28,557 nt of DNA from CAZFVY01 sp964522665 (GTDB lineage: Bacteria; Verrucomicrobiota; Verrucomicrobiia; Limisphaerales; CAZFVY01). The position numbers were made by a program, and so were the translations under genes. Each line of letters begins with the position of its first letter. The first letter of the stretch is position 1. Location: assembly GCA_964522665.1 (NCBI GenBank), contig CAZFVY010000097.1, positions 1 to 28,557 of the forward strand, written 5' to 3'. Under the pieces are notes generated by a model that was given only the letters and a program-made list of their open reading frames with translations, had not been told where the DNA came from and made no database searches. Of the stretch, positions 8,691 through 18,991 are shown piece after piece.

Positions 8691-11600
8691 GTGGCGGGAA
8701 TCACGAGTGTATTCATAACGAACATGCCGAGTCTGCCCTTGCGCTTTCAGTACTGGAAGGCCGGAGCCACGCGCCTGCGCGCGGTGGCGAGCGAGCCGCC
8801 CCTGCGCGCCGAGCTGTTTAGCGTCGAGCAGTTGGCCCGCCACGCCAAGGCTCTGGCCGGGTCCCATGAAATCGCCAGCCGGCCGGCTTCAAACCGTCTG
8901 TTGGCGCGGCTGGATCTCAACGAGCAGGTGCTGCGGGCGTTCAATCGCTCCACCCTCGCCGTCATGCCTGGCCGCCGGATTACGCCCGCGGCCGAGTGGT
9001 TGCTCGACAATTTTTATTTGATCGAGGAACAGATTCAGTTAGCCCGGCGCCATCTGCCTAGTGGCTACAGCCGGGAGTTGCCCCGCCTCTTGAACGGCCC
9101 TTCCGCCGGGTTCCCCCGCGTTTACGACATCGTGCTTGAGTTGATCGCGCACGTGGACGCTCAGATTGACGCGGAACCGCTGCGCGCCTTTATCGCGGCC
9201 TACCAAACGGCGCACGCTTTGAAACTGGGCGAATTGTGGGCGATTCCAATCATGTTGCGCCTGGGCTTGATCGAGAATCTTCAACGCGTCACGACCCGGC
9301 TGATCATCGCGCGCGAAGAACGCGACCTCGCGGACGGCTGGGTCGGCCGCCTCGAGGAAATGGCGGAAAAAAGCCCATCCCACCTGGTCGTCGTGGTGGC
9401 GCGCATGGCGGAATCGGACCTGCCCTTGTCCAGTTCGTTTGTGGCGGAGTTTTGCCTACGGCTGGCGCGCCAGAGTCAGGTGTTGCATCTCGCGCGGAGC
9501 TGGCTTGAGCAGCGCCTCCGCGAGCAAGGCCTTTCGATTGAACAACTCGTCCACCAGGAAAGCCAGAATCAAGCCGCCGATCAGGTCTCCGTCAGCCATA
9601 GCATCGCGAGCCTTCGTTTTTTGAGCGCGATGGAATGGATGGGATTCGTCGAAGGCCTCAGCGTGGTCGAAGAGACTTTGCGCACCGATCCCGCTGACGT
9701 TTACGGCCGGATGGATTTTTCCACCCGCGATCGCTATCGCCACGCGATCGAGTTCTTTGCGCGACACAGCCGGCTTTCGGAAGCGGAAGTCGCGCGGCGA
9801 AGCATCCAATTGGCGGCTGAGTGCGCCCGGGAAAAAGGCGAAACGGACCGCGCCGCGCATGTCGGCTATTATCTCATCGACAAGGGGCGCTCGATCCTGG
9901 GACGCCGAGTCGAGGTCCGGTGGCCGTGGCGCGCGAGCCTCGAAAAAACGATCCGCCAATTCCCGCTCACGTTTTATATCGGCGGAATCGGCGGGCTCAC
10001 GCTATTCGCGGCGCTCGGGTTTTTGCCGCGGGCGCCGACACTTGAGACCGAGAGCTGGAGATTCGTGCTCTTCGCTTTGGCTTTCGTCGTGGGAGCCAGC
10101 CAATTGGCGGTGGCGCTGATGAACTGGCTCACCACGCTGTTAGTGAAACCCCGGTTGCTCCCGCGCCTCGACTATTCCCTCGGGATCGATCCGGACTACC
10201 GCACGATGGTGGTCGTACCGACGATGCTCACGAGCCTGCCAGGGGTCGATCGCCTCGTCGAAACGTTGGAGATTCATTATCTCGCAAACCGTGATCCGTG
10301 CGTTCATTTCGCGTTGCTATCTGATTTCCGTGACGCCGCGCAGGAAGTGATGCCCGGCGATCAGGCCCTGGTGGGGAGGGCGCGCGCGGGGGTCGAAATG
10401 CTGAACCGCAAGTATTCGCCCGACCAGCCGGATATTTTCTTTCTGTTCCACCGTCCGCGGCGTTGGAACCCCGGCGAAGGTGTCTGGATGGGTTACGAAC
10501 GCAAGCGGGGAAAGCTTACTGAGTTCAACGCCCTGCTCCGGGGAGGTTCCGCCGATTGCTTTTCAGAAATCGTCGGGGTCCGCGCGTTACTCCCGCAGAT
10601 CAAGTTCGTCATTACGCTCGATACCGATACCCAATTGCCGCGGGAGGCGGCCCGGCGCCTCGTGGGCACGCTGGCCCATCCGCTGAACCGCCCGGAATTC
10701 GACCAGGCGCGGGGCGTCGTCACGGAAGGTTACGGTATCCTGCAGCCGCGCGTTGGCGTGAGCCTGCCCAGCGCTCGTCGATCCTGGTTCGTCCGGTTAT
10801 TCGCCGCGGACGCGGGGATCGACCCCTACACGCGGGAAGTCTCGGACGTTTATCAGGATTTGTTCCGCGAAGGCTCATTCATCGGGAAAGGCATCTACGA
10901 CGTGGACGCCTTCCAGCGGGCGATGGAAGGAAGGTTCCCGGAGAACACCGTTCTCAGCCACGACCTGCTGGAGGCATGTTACGCCCGTTCCGCGCTCGTC
11001 AGCGACGTTGAGTTTTATGAGGAGCATCCTTCCCGCTACAACGTGGACATCGACCGGCGCCACCGTTGGATTCGCGGCGATTGGCAAATCGCCCCGTGGC
11101 TGTTGCCGCGCGTACCATGTTCGGGCGTTGGGCGCATGGCCAATCCGCTGTCCGTGCTCTCGCAATGGAAACTGCTCGACAACCTAAGACGCAGCCTCGT
11201 CCCGATCGCCCTCCTACTCATGACGGCCGCGGTTTGGGCGTACCTGCCGGAATTCAGCGTGGTTGGGCCGCTGGCGGTTTTGGTGATCATTATGCTCCCG
11301 GGCGTTTTGGCGACCACGGTGACGGCGGTACGGAAGCCTCTTGGGCTGCCGTTGGCGATGCATTTGCGGTCGGTGGCCGGATCGTGTGGTCGGCAGGCGG
11401 GGCAGTTTTTCCTGACCGTGGCGTTCCTGCCCTACGACGCGCTGGTCAGCCTGGACGCGATCGGCCGAACGCTGCTGCGCTTATTAGTGACGCGCAAGCG
11501 ACTCCTCGAATGGCAAACGTCGGGTGATTCTGAGCGGGCGAGCCACGCCGGCCTCGCCGGGTTTTACGCCACCATGTGGATCGCGCCCGTGATCGCGCTC

Positions 11601-14600
11601 GCGACCGGGTTCTTCCTGGTGAACAGAGAGCCGGACCAATTGGCTTCCGCCGGGACCGTCCTGGGTCTCTGGCTCTTGGCGCCGTGGATCGCCTGGAAAA
11701 TTAGCAAGCCCATCGAGCCTGCGGCTCCAGAACTGACGGCCGGACAATTGAATTTTCTCCGCCGGACGGCCCGTAAAACCTGGCATTTTTTTGAGACTTT
11801 TGTGACGGCGCAAGAGAATTGGTTGCCGCCGGACAATTTTCAAGAAACCCCGGTCCCGACCATCGCTTCGCGCACCTCACCGACCAACATCGGGCTGGCG
11901 TTGCTGGCCAACCTGGCCGCGCGGGATTTCGGTTATCTTTCGCTCGGCGGACTGATTCAGCGCACGCAAGACACACTCGCCACGATGGAAAGGCTCGAGC
12001 GCCAACGCGGGCATTTTTACAACTGGTACGAAACCCGGACGTTGCGACCGCTCTTGCCGCTTTATGTCTCCAGCGTGGACAGCGGCAATCTGGCGGGAGC
12101 TTTGCTCACGCTCGCCTCGGGCTTGCGGGAAGCGGCCCGCGAGCCGATTTGCCCGCCGCAGATTTTTGCCGGCCTGCGCGACACGGTAATGGTCCTCGGA
12201 GAGATGGCCGGCGAGGACCGGATTCCCGCGCGACTCAGGGAAGTACTGCAATTCCCGCCGACGAGTCTCGGAGGGGTGATCGGGGCGTTGGAAGCGATGC
12301 TGGTCGAAACCACCGCCATCGCCGCCGCGCTCGTGAACGATACTGGCGAACGGACCGGGTGGGCCGACACCCTGAAAGCAAATTGCGCCGCGCATTTGGG
12401 AGAACTGCTCCACCTCGCGCCATGGGTGGGAGTGTCAGGCTCGGCGTGGTCCCGCGCGGGTCGCGGCAATCGACCGCTCGGACCCGGGACGGTGATCGAC
12501 GCGAGGCGCTCGCCGACCGCCGCGGCCCGCCGGTTGGGCGAGGCATTGACTCGGTTGGACGGTCCTTTGACTTTGGTGGAGATCGCGAAGTTTGAACTTT
12601 CCCTTTGCCCCTCGATCGCCGCGGCGGAGCGCGAACTCGCGGCTGAATCGGGCCGCTCGGAGCCAGGAGAAGCAGAGAATCTCGCCGAACTGTCGCGTTG
12701 TCTGCGCGAGGCGGCCGCCCGTGCCGCGCGGCGCCTGTTCACTTTGGAGTCGTTGGCCAAGCGATGCGATCTTATGGCCGCGATGGATTTCACCTTCCTG
12801 TTCGATGCAGCGCGGGATTTATTTTCGACCGGCGTCAATGTCACCGAGCGCCGGCGTGACGCCGGCTTTTATGATATGCTGGCCTCGGAGGCGCGCTTGT
12901 GCAGCTACGTGGCCATCGCTCTCGGTCAGGTTCCGCAGGATCACTGGTTTTCGCTGGGGCGGCTGCTCGTCTCTTCCCGAGGCGAACCGATCCTCGTCTC
13001 GTGGAGCGGATCGATGTTCGAGTACCTCATGCCGCTGTTGATCATGCCAAACTACGAGCACACCCTGCTCGATCACACCTGCCGCGCCGCCGTGCGGCAA
13101 CAGGTCGAGTACGGGAAGTCTCGGCACGTGCCGTGGGGAATTTCCGAGTCGGGCTACAATCGGACCGATGTGCATCTAAATTATCAATACCGCGCGTTCG
13201 GCGTACCGGGCCTGGGCTTGAAGCGCGGCCTGGCCGACGACTTGGTGATCGCGCCCTATGCCTCCGCGCTGGCGCTAATGATCGCGCCGCGGGAAGCGTG
13301 CGAAAACCTGCAGCGGCTGGCGGCGGATGGACGGGCAGGCGCCTATGGATTTTACGAGGCGGTGGATTACACTCCCGCGCGGCTGCCGCCAGACCAGACG
13401 AGCGCCACCATTCGATCCTTTATGGCGCACCATCAAGGGATGAGCCTGCTGGCGTTACTCAGTTTGCTGAGTAACAATCCGATGCCGCGCCGATTTATGG
13501 CCTGCCCGGCGCTCCGGGCCGCTGACTTGCTCCTGCAGGAACGCGTGCCCAAGACCGCCGCGAGCGTCTTGACGGAGGATTTGACGCTCGAAACCTCACG
13601 GACGCTGGCGAGCGAAACTGAAAGCGGTTCGCGGCTCTTCACGAATCCCACGCCCCCGACGCCCGACGTCCACCTGCTCTCCAACGGCAGCTATCATGTC
13701 GTTATCTCCAGCGCCGGCGGTGGCTATAGCCGCTGGCGCGATCTGGCGGTCACCCGCTGGCGCGAGGACGCCACCCGCGACTGCTGGGGGATGTTTATCT
13801 ACGTGCGCGACGTGGAAACGGGGGATTTCTGGTCCGTAGCCCACCAACCGACCCTGCGCGCGACGACGGGCTACGAAGCGATTTTCACGCAGGCGCGGGC
13901 AGAGTTCCGCCAGCGCCACGCCGAGCTCGAAATCCACACAGAGATCAGCGTCTCGCCGGAAGACGACGTGGAGTTGAGGCGGGTAACGCTCACGAACCGG
14001 TCGTCCAGCGCGCGCGTCATCGAACTGACCAGCTACGCCGAGGTCGTGCTCGCGATCCCCGGCGCCGATCTGGCGCACCCCGCCTTCAGCAATCTCTTCG
14101 TGCAAACGGAATTCGCCCGCGAATCGTCCGCCCTGCTCTGCACCCGGCGCGCCCGATCCGAGGAGGAGCGGCCGCCCTGGCTGCTGCACTTGTTGACTGG
14201 TCAAGGCGGCGCCCAAGGCGAAATCTCCTGCGAGACGGATCGCTCTCGATTTATCGGGCGCGGCGGCGCGGTGGCCAACCCGGCCGCCCTGCGCGGCCTC
14301 TCCGCGTTGTCGAACACGGTCGGCTCCGTTTTGGATCCCATCGTCGCCTTGCGGCGCACCGTCACTTTGGCCCCGCACGAAACCGCCGTCATGGACCTGG
14401 TCCTCGGCGTGACGGAGAGCCGCGAAACCGCGTTAGCGCATGTGGAAAAATACCAAAGCCCCCGCATGGCTGACCGAGCCTTCGACTTGGCCTGGACCCA
14501 CAGCCAGGTGACACTGCGCCATCTGAACGCCACCGAAGCCGACGCTCAACTTTTTGGACGCCTCGCCGCCGCCTTGATTTATGCCGATCCCGCCCGCCGG

Positions 14601-17561
14601 GCCAGCCCCAGCCTGTTGCTCATCAATCGGCGCGGACAGAACGGGCTTTGGAGCTACGGAATTTCCGGCGACGCGCCGATTGTCCTGGTTCAGATCAGCG
14701 ATCTGGCTAAAATCGACATCGTCCGACAACTAATCCAGGCGCATGCCTATTGGCGGATGAAGGGACTTACGGTTGAACTGGTCGTCCTCAACGAGGATAC
14801 GTCGGTTTACCGGCAGTCCCTCCAGGATGAAATCACCGGCTTAGTCTCGTCCGGGATTGAGGCGCATCTGCTGGAAAAACCTGGTGGGATTTTTGTGCGG
14901 CGCCTCGATCAAATTCCCAACGATGACCGGGTCTTACTCCAAGCCGCGGCTCGCGTCGTGCTCGATGATGAAAAGGGAACTCTGGCCGAGCAAATCGAGC
15001 ATCGGGGGATTTTGACCCCACCCGTTCCCAACCTCCTCGCGTCCCGCTCCCCGACGGTTGACCTGTCGGGTCCGCTGCCCCAACGCGAATTGATTTTCCC
15101 AAACGGATTCGGCGGCTTTACCCGCGATGGACACGAATATGTAATCACGCTCGCGCCAGGCCAGAGGACGCCCGCGCCGTGGGTCAATGTGCTGGCCAAT
15201 CCGTACTTCGGAACCGTTATCTCCGAGAGCGGCGCGGCGTACACCTGGGTCGAAAACTCTCATGAGTTTCGATTGACTCCCTGGAGCAACGACCCGGTTC
15301 AGGATCCGACCGGCGAAGCGTCTTACATTCGCGACGAACAGACTGGCCAGTTCTGGTCCCCCACGCCGGCGCCGGCGCCGGGCGTCACGCCCTACGTCAT
15401 TCGCCACGGATTTGGATACACCGTTTTTGAACATACGGAAAACGGCATTGTGTCCGAGCTGTGGGTCTATGTAGCGCTGGACGCGCCCGTGAAATTCACG
15501 GTTCTGAAACTGCGAAACGTCTCGGGGCGTACGCGCCGCCTCTCCGTCACCGTTTACTGTGAGTGGGTGCTGGGCGATTTACGGCAGAAAAGTCTGCTCC
15601 ACGTGCAAACGGAGGCGGACCTCGAAACCGGCGCGTTGCTGGCGCGAAATTACTACAATACTGACTTTCCCGATCGCGTCGCTTTCCTGGACGTCAACGA
15701 CGAGGCGCGGACCCTGACCGGAGATCGCAAGGAGTTCATTGGCCGAAACGGCAGCCTCGCGTCCCCGGCGGCGCTGCGGCGCGCCCGACTTTCTGGCGCG
15801 CTCGGCGCGGGATTGGACCCGTGCGGCGCCGTCCAAATCGCTTTTAGTTTATTGGATGGGCAGGAGCGTGAAACCAGTTTTCGCCTTGGGGTCGGGCGCG
15901 ACGCCGCCGACGCGCAGAATTTAATCCGGCGTTTTCGCCGGGCGGACGCCAGCCGCGGCGCGCTCGAAGGCGTCTGGGCCTATTGGAATCGGACCCTCGG
16001 CGCGGTGAATGTGGATACGCCCGACCCCGCCGTCAACGTCATGGCGAACGGCTGGCTGCTGTATCAGACTCTCAGTTGCCGGCTCTGGGGCCGAACCGGG
16101 TTTTATCAATCCGGCGGCGCCTACGGATTCCGCGATCAGTTGCAGGATGTCATGGCCTTGGTGCACGCGGAGCCGGCGCTGACCCGGGAACATTTGCTGC
16201 GCGCCGCCGCCCGTCAGTTCCGGGAAGGCGACGTTCAGCATTGGTGGCATCCCCCCGCGGGGCGCGGCGTGCGGACACATTTCTCTGACGACTACCTCTG
16301 GCTGCCGTACGCGACCTGCCGGTACGTTGCGTGCGTCGCGGACACCGGGGTTCTCGATGAAAACATTCCGTTCCTTGAAGCGCGGCCGGTGAAACCGGAA
16401 GAGGAGGCTTACTATGATTTGCCGAATCAATCCGGCGAACTGGGCTCGCTTTACCAACATTGCGTTCGGGCGATCGAGCGAGGTCTGAACTTCGGCGCCC
16501 GGGGACTGCCGTTGATGGGCTGCGGCGATTGGAATGACGGCATGAACCTCGTCGGAAAAAACGGCCGGGGCGAAAGCGTCTGGCTGGCCTTCTTCCTCTA
16601 CGACGTGCTGACCCAGTTCGCCGGCTTGGCGCGCGCTCGCGGCGACGCCGCGTTTGCCGACCGTTGCGTTACCCAGGCGCGGGAGATTCAGCGGAATATC
16701 GAGCTTCACGCCTGGGATGGGCAGTGGTATCTCCGCGCGTACTTTGACGATGACGAACCACTTGGCTCACACGCCAACCCGGAATGCCAGATCGATTCGC
16801 TGCCCCAAAGTTGGTCAGTGATTAGTGGCGCCGGCGACCCGACGCGCGCCCGGGAGGCGATGCGCGCCGTTGACGAACGCCTGGTTCGCCGACAGTCCAA
16901 ACTTATCCAGTTGTTCGACCCGCCGTTCGACCGGTCGGCGATGAATCCCGGCTATATCAAGGGCTACATTCCTGGCGTGCGTGAGAACGGCGGCCAATAC
17001 ACCCACGGCGCGATTTGGTCCGCGATGGCCTTCGCCATCTTGGGTGAAACCGAGCGCGCTTGGGAGCTGTTCGGGTTGCTCAATCCGATTCAGCACGGCG
17101 GAACCCCCGAACAAATCTCAACCTATAAAGTCGAGCCCTACGTCGTCGCTGCGGATGTCTATGCGCTGGCGCCGCACACCGGCCGCGGCGGCTGGACTTG
17201 GTACACCGGGTCCGCTGGCTGGATGTATCGGCTGTTAATTGAGACGCTGCTGGGCGTTAACCTCGCGGGCAATCAGTTGTTTTTGGCTCCCCGCATTCCA
17301 AAAAGTTGGACGAGCTACAAGATTCATTATCGCTTTCGCCAGACCACCTATCACATCACGATCACTCGCTTGGCCGCTAATTCCGCGAGCGGGAGCCAAC
17401 TCGTTCTCGACGGTCAGAAACTCACCCAGAAATCAGTCCCTCTGATTGACGATCGCCGCGAACACTACGTCGAAATGAAAGTTCCCGCTCCCGGGATGCC
17501 CGCGCAAATGAATTCACCGACCCCGCTATCCGAGGCTTACCATGCGACCCATCTGCCATGA
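8691..17561 (+). CDS. Cyclic beta-glucan synthase-like membrane enzyme (GT84 + GH94)
   Basis: 2956 aa from GTG 8691; ATG 8724 is an alternative start, and neither has a clear ribosome site. The architecture is that of NdvB/ChvB, which make cyclic beta-1,2-glucan from UDP-glucose for the periplasm. In order: an alpha-helical N-terminal region; two membrane helices (about 425-485); a GT84 glycosyltransferase domain (about 500-800) with DTD at 644-646 and a HRWIRGDWQ motif near 790; four or more helices (about 835-880 and 953-1005); a glycoamylase-like domain (about 1025-1590, with PPDNFQE and SGYNRTD); a first beta-sandwich (about 1635-1930) and a second (from about 2134); and a C-terminal (alpha/alpha)6 GH94 domain with the GDWNDGMN motif at 2612-2619. 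In the known enzymes GH94 trims chain length by phosphorolysis. The exact linkage and ring form made here are inferred from family only. Confidence 0.9.
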   Translation: MAGITSVFITNMPSLPLRFQYWKAGATRLRAVASEPPLRAELFSVEQLARHAKALAGSHEIASRPASNRLLARLDLNEQVLRAFNRSTLAVMPGRRITPAAEWLLDNFYLIEEQIQLARRHLPSGYSRELPRLLNGPSAGFPRVYDIVLELIAHVDAQIDAEPLRAFIAAYQTAHALKLGELWAIPIMLRLGLIENLQRVTTRLIIAREERDLADGWVGRLEEMAEKSPSHLVVVVARMAESDLPLSSSFVAEFCLRLARQSQVLHLARSWLEQRLREQGLSIEQLVHQESQNQAADQVSVSHSIASLRFLSAMEWMGFVEGLSVVEETLRTDPADVYGRMDFSTRDRYRHAIEFFARHSRLSEAEVARRSIQLAAECAREKGETDRAAHVGYYLIDKGRSILGRRVEVRWPWRASLEKTIRQFPLTFYIGGIGGLTLFAALGFLPRAPTLETESWRFVLFALAFVVGASQLAVALMNWLTTLLVKPRLLPRLDYSLGIDPDYRTMVVVPTMLTSLPGVDRLVETLEIHYLANRDPCVHFALLSDFRDAAQEVMPGDQALVGRARAGVEMLNRKYSPDQPDIFFLFHRPRRWNPGEGVWMGYERKRGKLTEFNALLRGGSADCFSEIVGVRALLPQIKFVITLDTDTQLPREAARRLVGTLAHPLNRPEFDQARGVVTEGYGILQPRVGVSLPSARRSWFVRLFAADAGIDPYTREVSDVYQDLFREGSFIGKGIYDVDAFQRAMEGRFPENTVLSHDLLEACYARSALVSDVEFYEEHPSRYNVDIDRRHRWIRGDWQIAPWLLPRVPCSGVGRMANPLSVLSQWKLLDNLRRSLVPIALLLMTAAVWAYLPEFSVVGPLAVLVIIMLPGVLATTVTAVRKPLGLPLAMHLRSVAGSCGRQAGQFFLTVAFLPYDALVSLDAIGRTLLRLLVTRKRLLEWQTSGDSERASHAGLAGFYATMWIAPVIALATGFFLVNREPDQLASAGTVLGLWLLAPWIAWKISKPIEPAAPELTAGQLNFLRRTARKTWHFFETFVTAQENWLPPDNFQETPVPTIASRTSPTNIGLALLANLAARDFGYLSLGGLIQRTQDTLATMERLERQRGHFYNWYETRTLRPLLPLYVSSVDSGNLAGALLTLASGLREAAREPICPPQIFAGLRDTVMVLGEMAGEDRIPARLREVLQFPPTSLGGVIGALEAMLVETTAIAAALVNDTGERTGWADTLKANCAAHLGELLHLAPWVGVSGSAWSRAGRGNRPLGPGTVIDARRSPTAAARRLGEALTRLDGPLTLVEIAKFELSLCPSIAAAERELAAESGRSEPGEAENLAELSRCLREAAARAARRLFTLESLAKRCDLMAAMDFTFLFDAARDLFSTGVNVTERRRDAGFYDMLASEARLCSYVAIALGQVPQDHWFSLGRLLVSSRGEPILVSWSGSMFEYLMPLLIMPNYEHTLLDHTCRAAVRQQVEYGKSRHVPWGISESGYNRTDVHLNYQYRAFGVPGLGLKRGLADDLVIAPYASALALMIAPREACENLQRLAADGRAGAYGFYEAVDYTPARLPPDQTSATIRSFMAHHQGMSLLALLSLLSNNPMPRRFMACPALRAADLLLQERVPKTAASVLTEDLTLETSRTLASETESGSRLFTNPTPPTPDVHLLSNGSYHVVISSAGGGYSRWRDLAVTRWREDATRDCWGMFIYVRDVETGDFWSVAHQPTLRATTGYEAIFTQARAEFRQRHAELEIHTEISVSPEDDVELRRVTLTNRSSSARVIELTSYAEVVLAIPGADLAHPAFSNLFVQTEFARESSALLCTRRARSEEERPPWLLHLLTGQGGAQGEISCETDRSRFIGRGGAVANPAALRGLSALSNTVGSVLDPIVALRRTVTLAPHETAVMDLVLGVTESRETALAHVEKYQSPRMADRAFDLAWTHSQVTLRHLNATEADAQLFGRLAAALIYADPARRASPSLLLINRRGQNGLWSYGISGDAPIVLVQISDLAKIDIVRQLIQAHAYWRMKGLTVELVVLNEDTSVYRQSLQDEITGLVSSGIEAHLLEKPGGIFVRRLDQIPNDDRVLLQAAARVVLDDEKGTLAEQIEHRGILTPPVPNLLASRSPTVDLSGPLPQRELIFPNGFGGFTRDGHEYVITLAPGQRTPAPWVNVLANPYFGTVISESGAAYTWVENSHEFRLTPWSNDPVQDPTGEASYIRDEQTGQFWSPTPAPAPGVTPYVIRHGFGYTVFEHTENGIVSELWVYVALDAPVKFTVLKLRNVSGRTRRLSVTVYCEWVLGDLRQKSLLHVQTEADLETGALLARNYYNTDFPDRVAFLDVNDEARTLTGDRKEFIGRNGSLASPAALRRARLSGALGAGLDPCGAVQIAFSLLDGQERETSFRLGVGRDAADAQNLIRRFRRADASRGALEGVWAYWNRTLGAVNVDTPDPAVNVMANGWLLYQTLSCRLWGRTGFYQSGGAYGFRDQLQDVMALVHAEPALTREHLLRAAARQFREGDVQHWWHPPAGRGVRTHFSDDYLWLPYATCRYVACVADTGVLDENIPFLEARPVKPEEEAYYDLPNQSGELGSLYQHCVRAIERGLNFGARGLPLMGCGDWNDGMNLVGKNGRGESVWLAFFLYDVLTQFAGLARARGDAAFADRCVTQAREIQRNIELHAWDGQWYLRAYFDDDEPLGSHANPECQIDSLPQSWSVISGAGDPTRAREAMRAVDERLVRRQSKLIQLFDPPFDRSAMNPGYIKGYIPGVRENGGQYTHGAIWSAMAFAILGETERAWELFGLLNPIQHGGTPEQISTYKVEPYVVAADVYALAPHTGRGGWTWYTGSAGWMYRLLIETLLGVNLAGNQLFLAPRIPKSWTSYKIHYRFRQTTYHITITRLAANSASGSQLVLDGQKLTQKSVPLIDDRREHYVEMKVPAPGMPAQMNSPTPLSEAYHATHLP

Positions 17562-17825
17562 CGCCGCGCTCGCGCAACGAACCTATGCTCGTTGATCGGA
17601 GCGCATCGGCGCAAACGCGCGCTGACTCGCGAACAGCTTTTCCGCAGGCGTCTCCGGGATGGGCCGAGATTCGGCAAAGATTTAATTTGCGTGCCGAGCG
17701 GAGGCGAAGTTATTCTTTGTTACGCCAACCCGGGTTCCGCTGCCGTAGTCCTGGTCTCCTCGCTTGGAATTGCGGTTTGAGTAAAACGCGCCTGCGCTAA
17801 GCTCGACGCGATCAAAGATCATTTC

Positions 17826-18962
17826 ATGATTCAACCACAGATTTTTATCGTTGAAGACGAGGGGATTATTGCCGCGGCCATTCAATCGCGCATCGAGTCT
17901 TTGGGCTATGCGACCGCCGGAATCGCGTCGTCCGCCGAGGAAGCGCTGGCCCGAATCGCCGAACATCCCCCGGATTTGGTGCTGATGGATATACAGCTTG
18001 CCGGACTCATGGACGGCGTCGAAGCGGCCGACCAGATCCGCCGCCGGTTTGCCCTCCCGGTGATTTTCCTCACGGCGCATGCCGAAGCAAGCACGGTCGA
18101 GCGGGCAAGAGTGACGGAACCTTTCGGCTACATCGTCAAGCCGATCAACGAGAGCGAACTTCACTGCAACATCGAAATGGCGCTCTACCGTCACCGCATG
18201 GAACGCGAGCGGTCAGACGTGTTGGAAAACACGGTCGGGGGGTGCATTCGCGTGTTGACGGAGATTCTCTCCATGGTTGAGCCGCGCTCGTTCGGTCACG
18301 GTCAAAGGCTCAAGGACTACATGGCTGGGCTGGCAGACGCCTTGAAAGTTGGCCCCGCTTGGGAATTGGAAGGCGCCGCGATGCTCGCCCAAATTGGCTT
18401 CGTTACGATTCCCCCCGGCATCGTGCAAAAATTTAACGCCGGACTGCGCCTCGAGCCTCTGGAGCGTGAGATGATCGATCGCGTCCCGGAATTTGGCGCC
18501 AACCTGCTCTCGCGGATTCCCCGGCTGGACAACCTCGCGCGCATCGTCCGGTATCAGCGAAAGGACTTCGACGGCGGGGGCGTTCCGACGGACGAGGTGG
18601 CCGGCGGCGGAATTCCCCTGGGCGCGCGGATGCTTCGCATCGTCGCGGACATCTTGGATTTCGCAGCGCGCGACCTGCCCAACCCGGCGATCATCGAACG
18701 TATGTTCCAGGTACCCGGGCGCTACGATCCCGAATTGCTGCGACAGGCGATCGTCACGATTCTCAGTTCCGCGCCCAAAGGAGCCAAGCGCGTCCCACTT
18801 AAAGACCTGCGCGTGGGTCAAATGCTGAAGGACCCGATTCACTCGAACGACGGAACCGCTTTGGTCGCCGCGGGAAACCGCATCTCCGCCCTGCTCCTGG
18901 ATCGCTTGAATATTTTCACTGAATTCGGCGGCATCCGCGAGCCGATCCAGATTGAAGAGTAG
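17826..18962 (+). CDS. Response regulator with degenerate HD-GYP output domain
   Basis: 378 aa. A receiver domain fills residues 5-120 with all phosphorylation residues: acidic D11, phospho-acceptor D55 (LMDIQL), T83 and K105 (VKP). The second half (about 130-315) follows the HD-GYP fold used by cyclic-di-GMP phosphodiesterases, but the key sites are lost. The usual LLHDIGK reads MLAQIGF (186-192), and the GYP region reads FDGGGVP. H158 is kept. A last segment (about 320-370, VGQMLKDPIHSNDGTALVAA) resembles the extra domain often found next to HD-GYP modules. The protein is probably a phosphorylation-controlled binding or scaffold protein, not an active phosphodiesterase. No histidine kinase gene is in view. 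It is tail-to-tail with the methyltransferase. Confidence 0.82.
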   Translation: MIQPQIFIVEDEGIIAAAIQSRIESLGYATAGIASSAEEALARIAEHPPDLVLMDIQLAGLMDGVEAADQIRRRFALPVIFLTAHAEASTVERARVTEPFGYIVKPINESELHCNIEMALYRHRMERERSDVLENTVGGCIRVLTEILSMVEPRSFGHGQRLKDYMAGLADALKVGPAWELEGAAMLAQIGFVTIPPGIVQKFNAGLRLEPLEREMIDRVPEFGANLLSRIPRLDNLARIVRYQRKDFDGGGVPTDEVAGGGIPLGARMLRIVADILDFAARDLPNPAIIERMFQVPGRYDPELLRQAIVTILSSAPKGAKRVPLKDLRVGQMLKDPIHSNDGTALVAAGNRISALLLDRLNIFTEFGGIREPIQIEE

Positions 18963-18991
18963 GCCCTGCGCGGCTCCTTGTTCGAACGGAT

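Noticed and set aside
17558..17800. Small frames of 62-80 codons downstream of the glucan synthase gene (17558-17800 and 17592-17780)
   Set aside because: No ribosome site, no recognisable family and Arg/Ser-rich composition; the ATGA overlap with the stop at 17561 may be chance.
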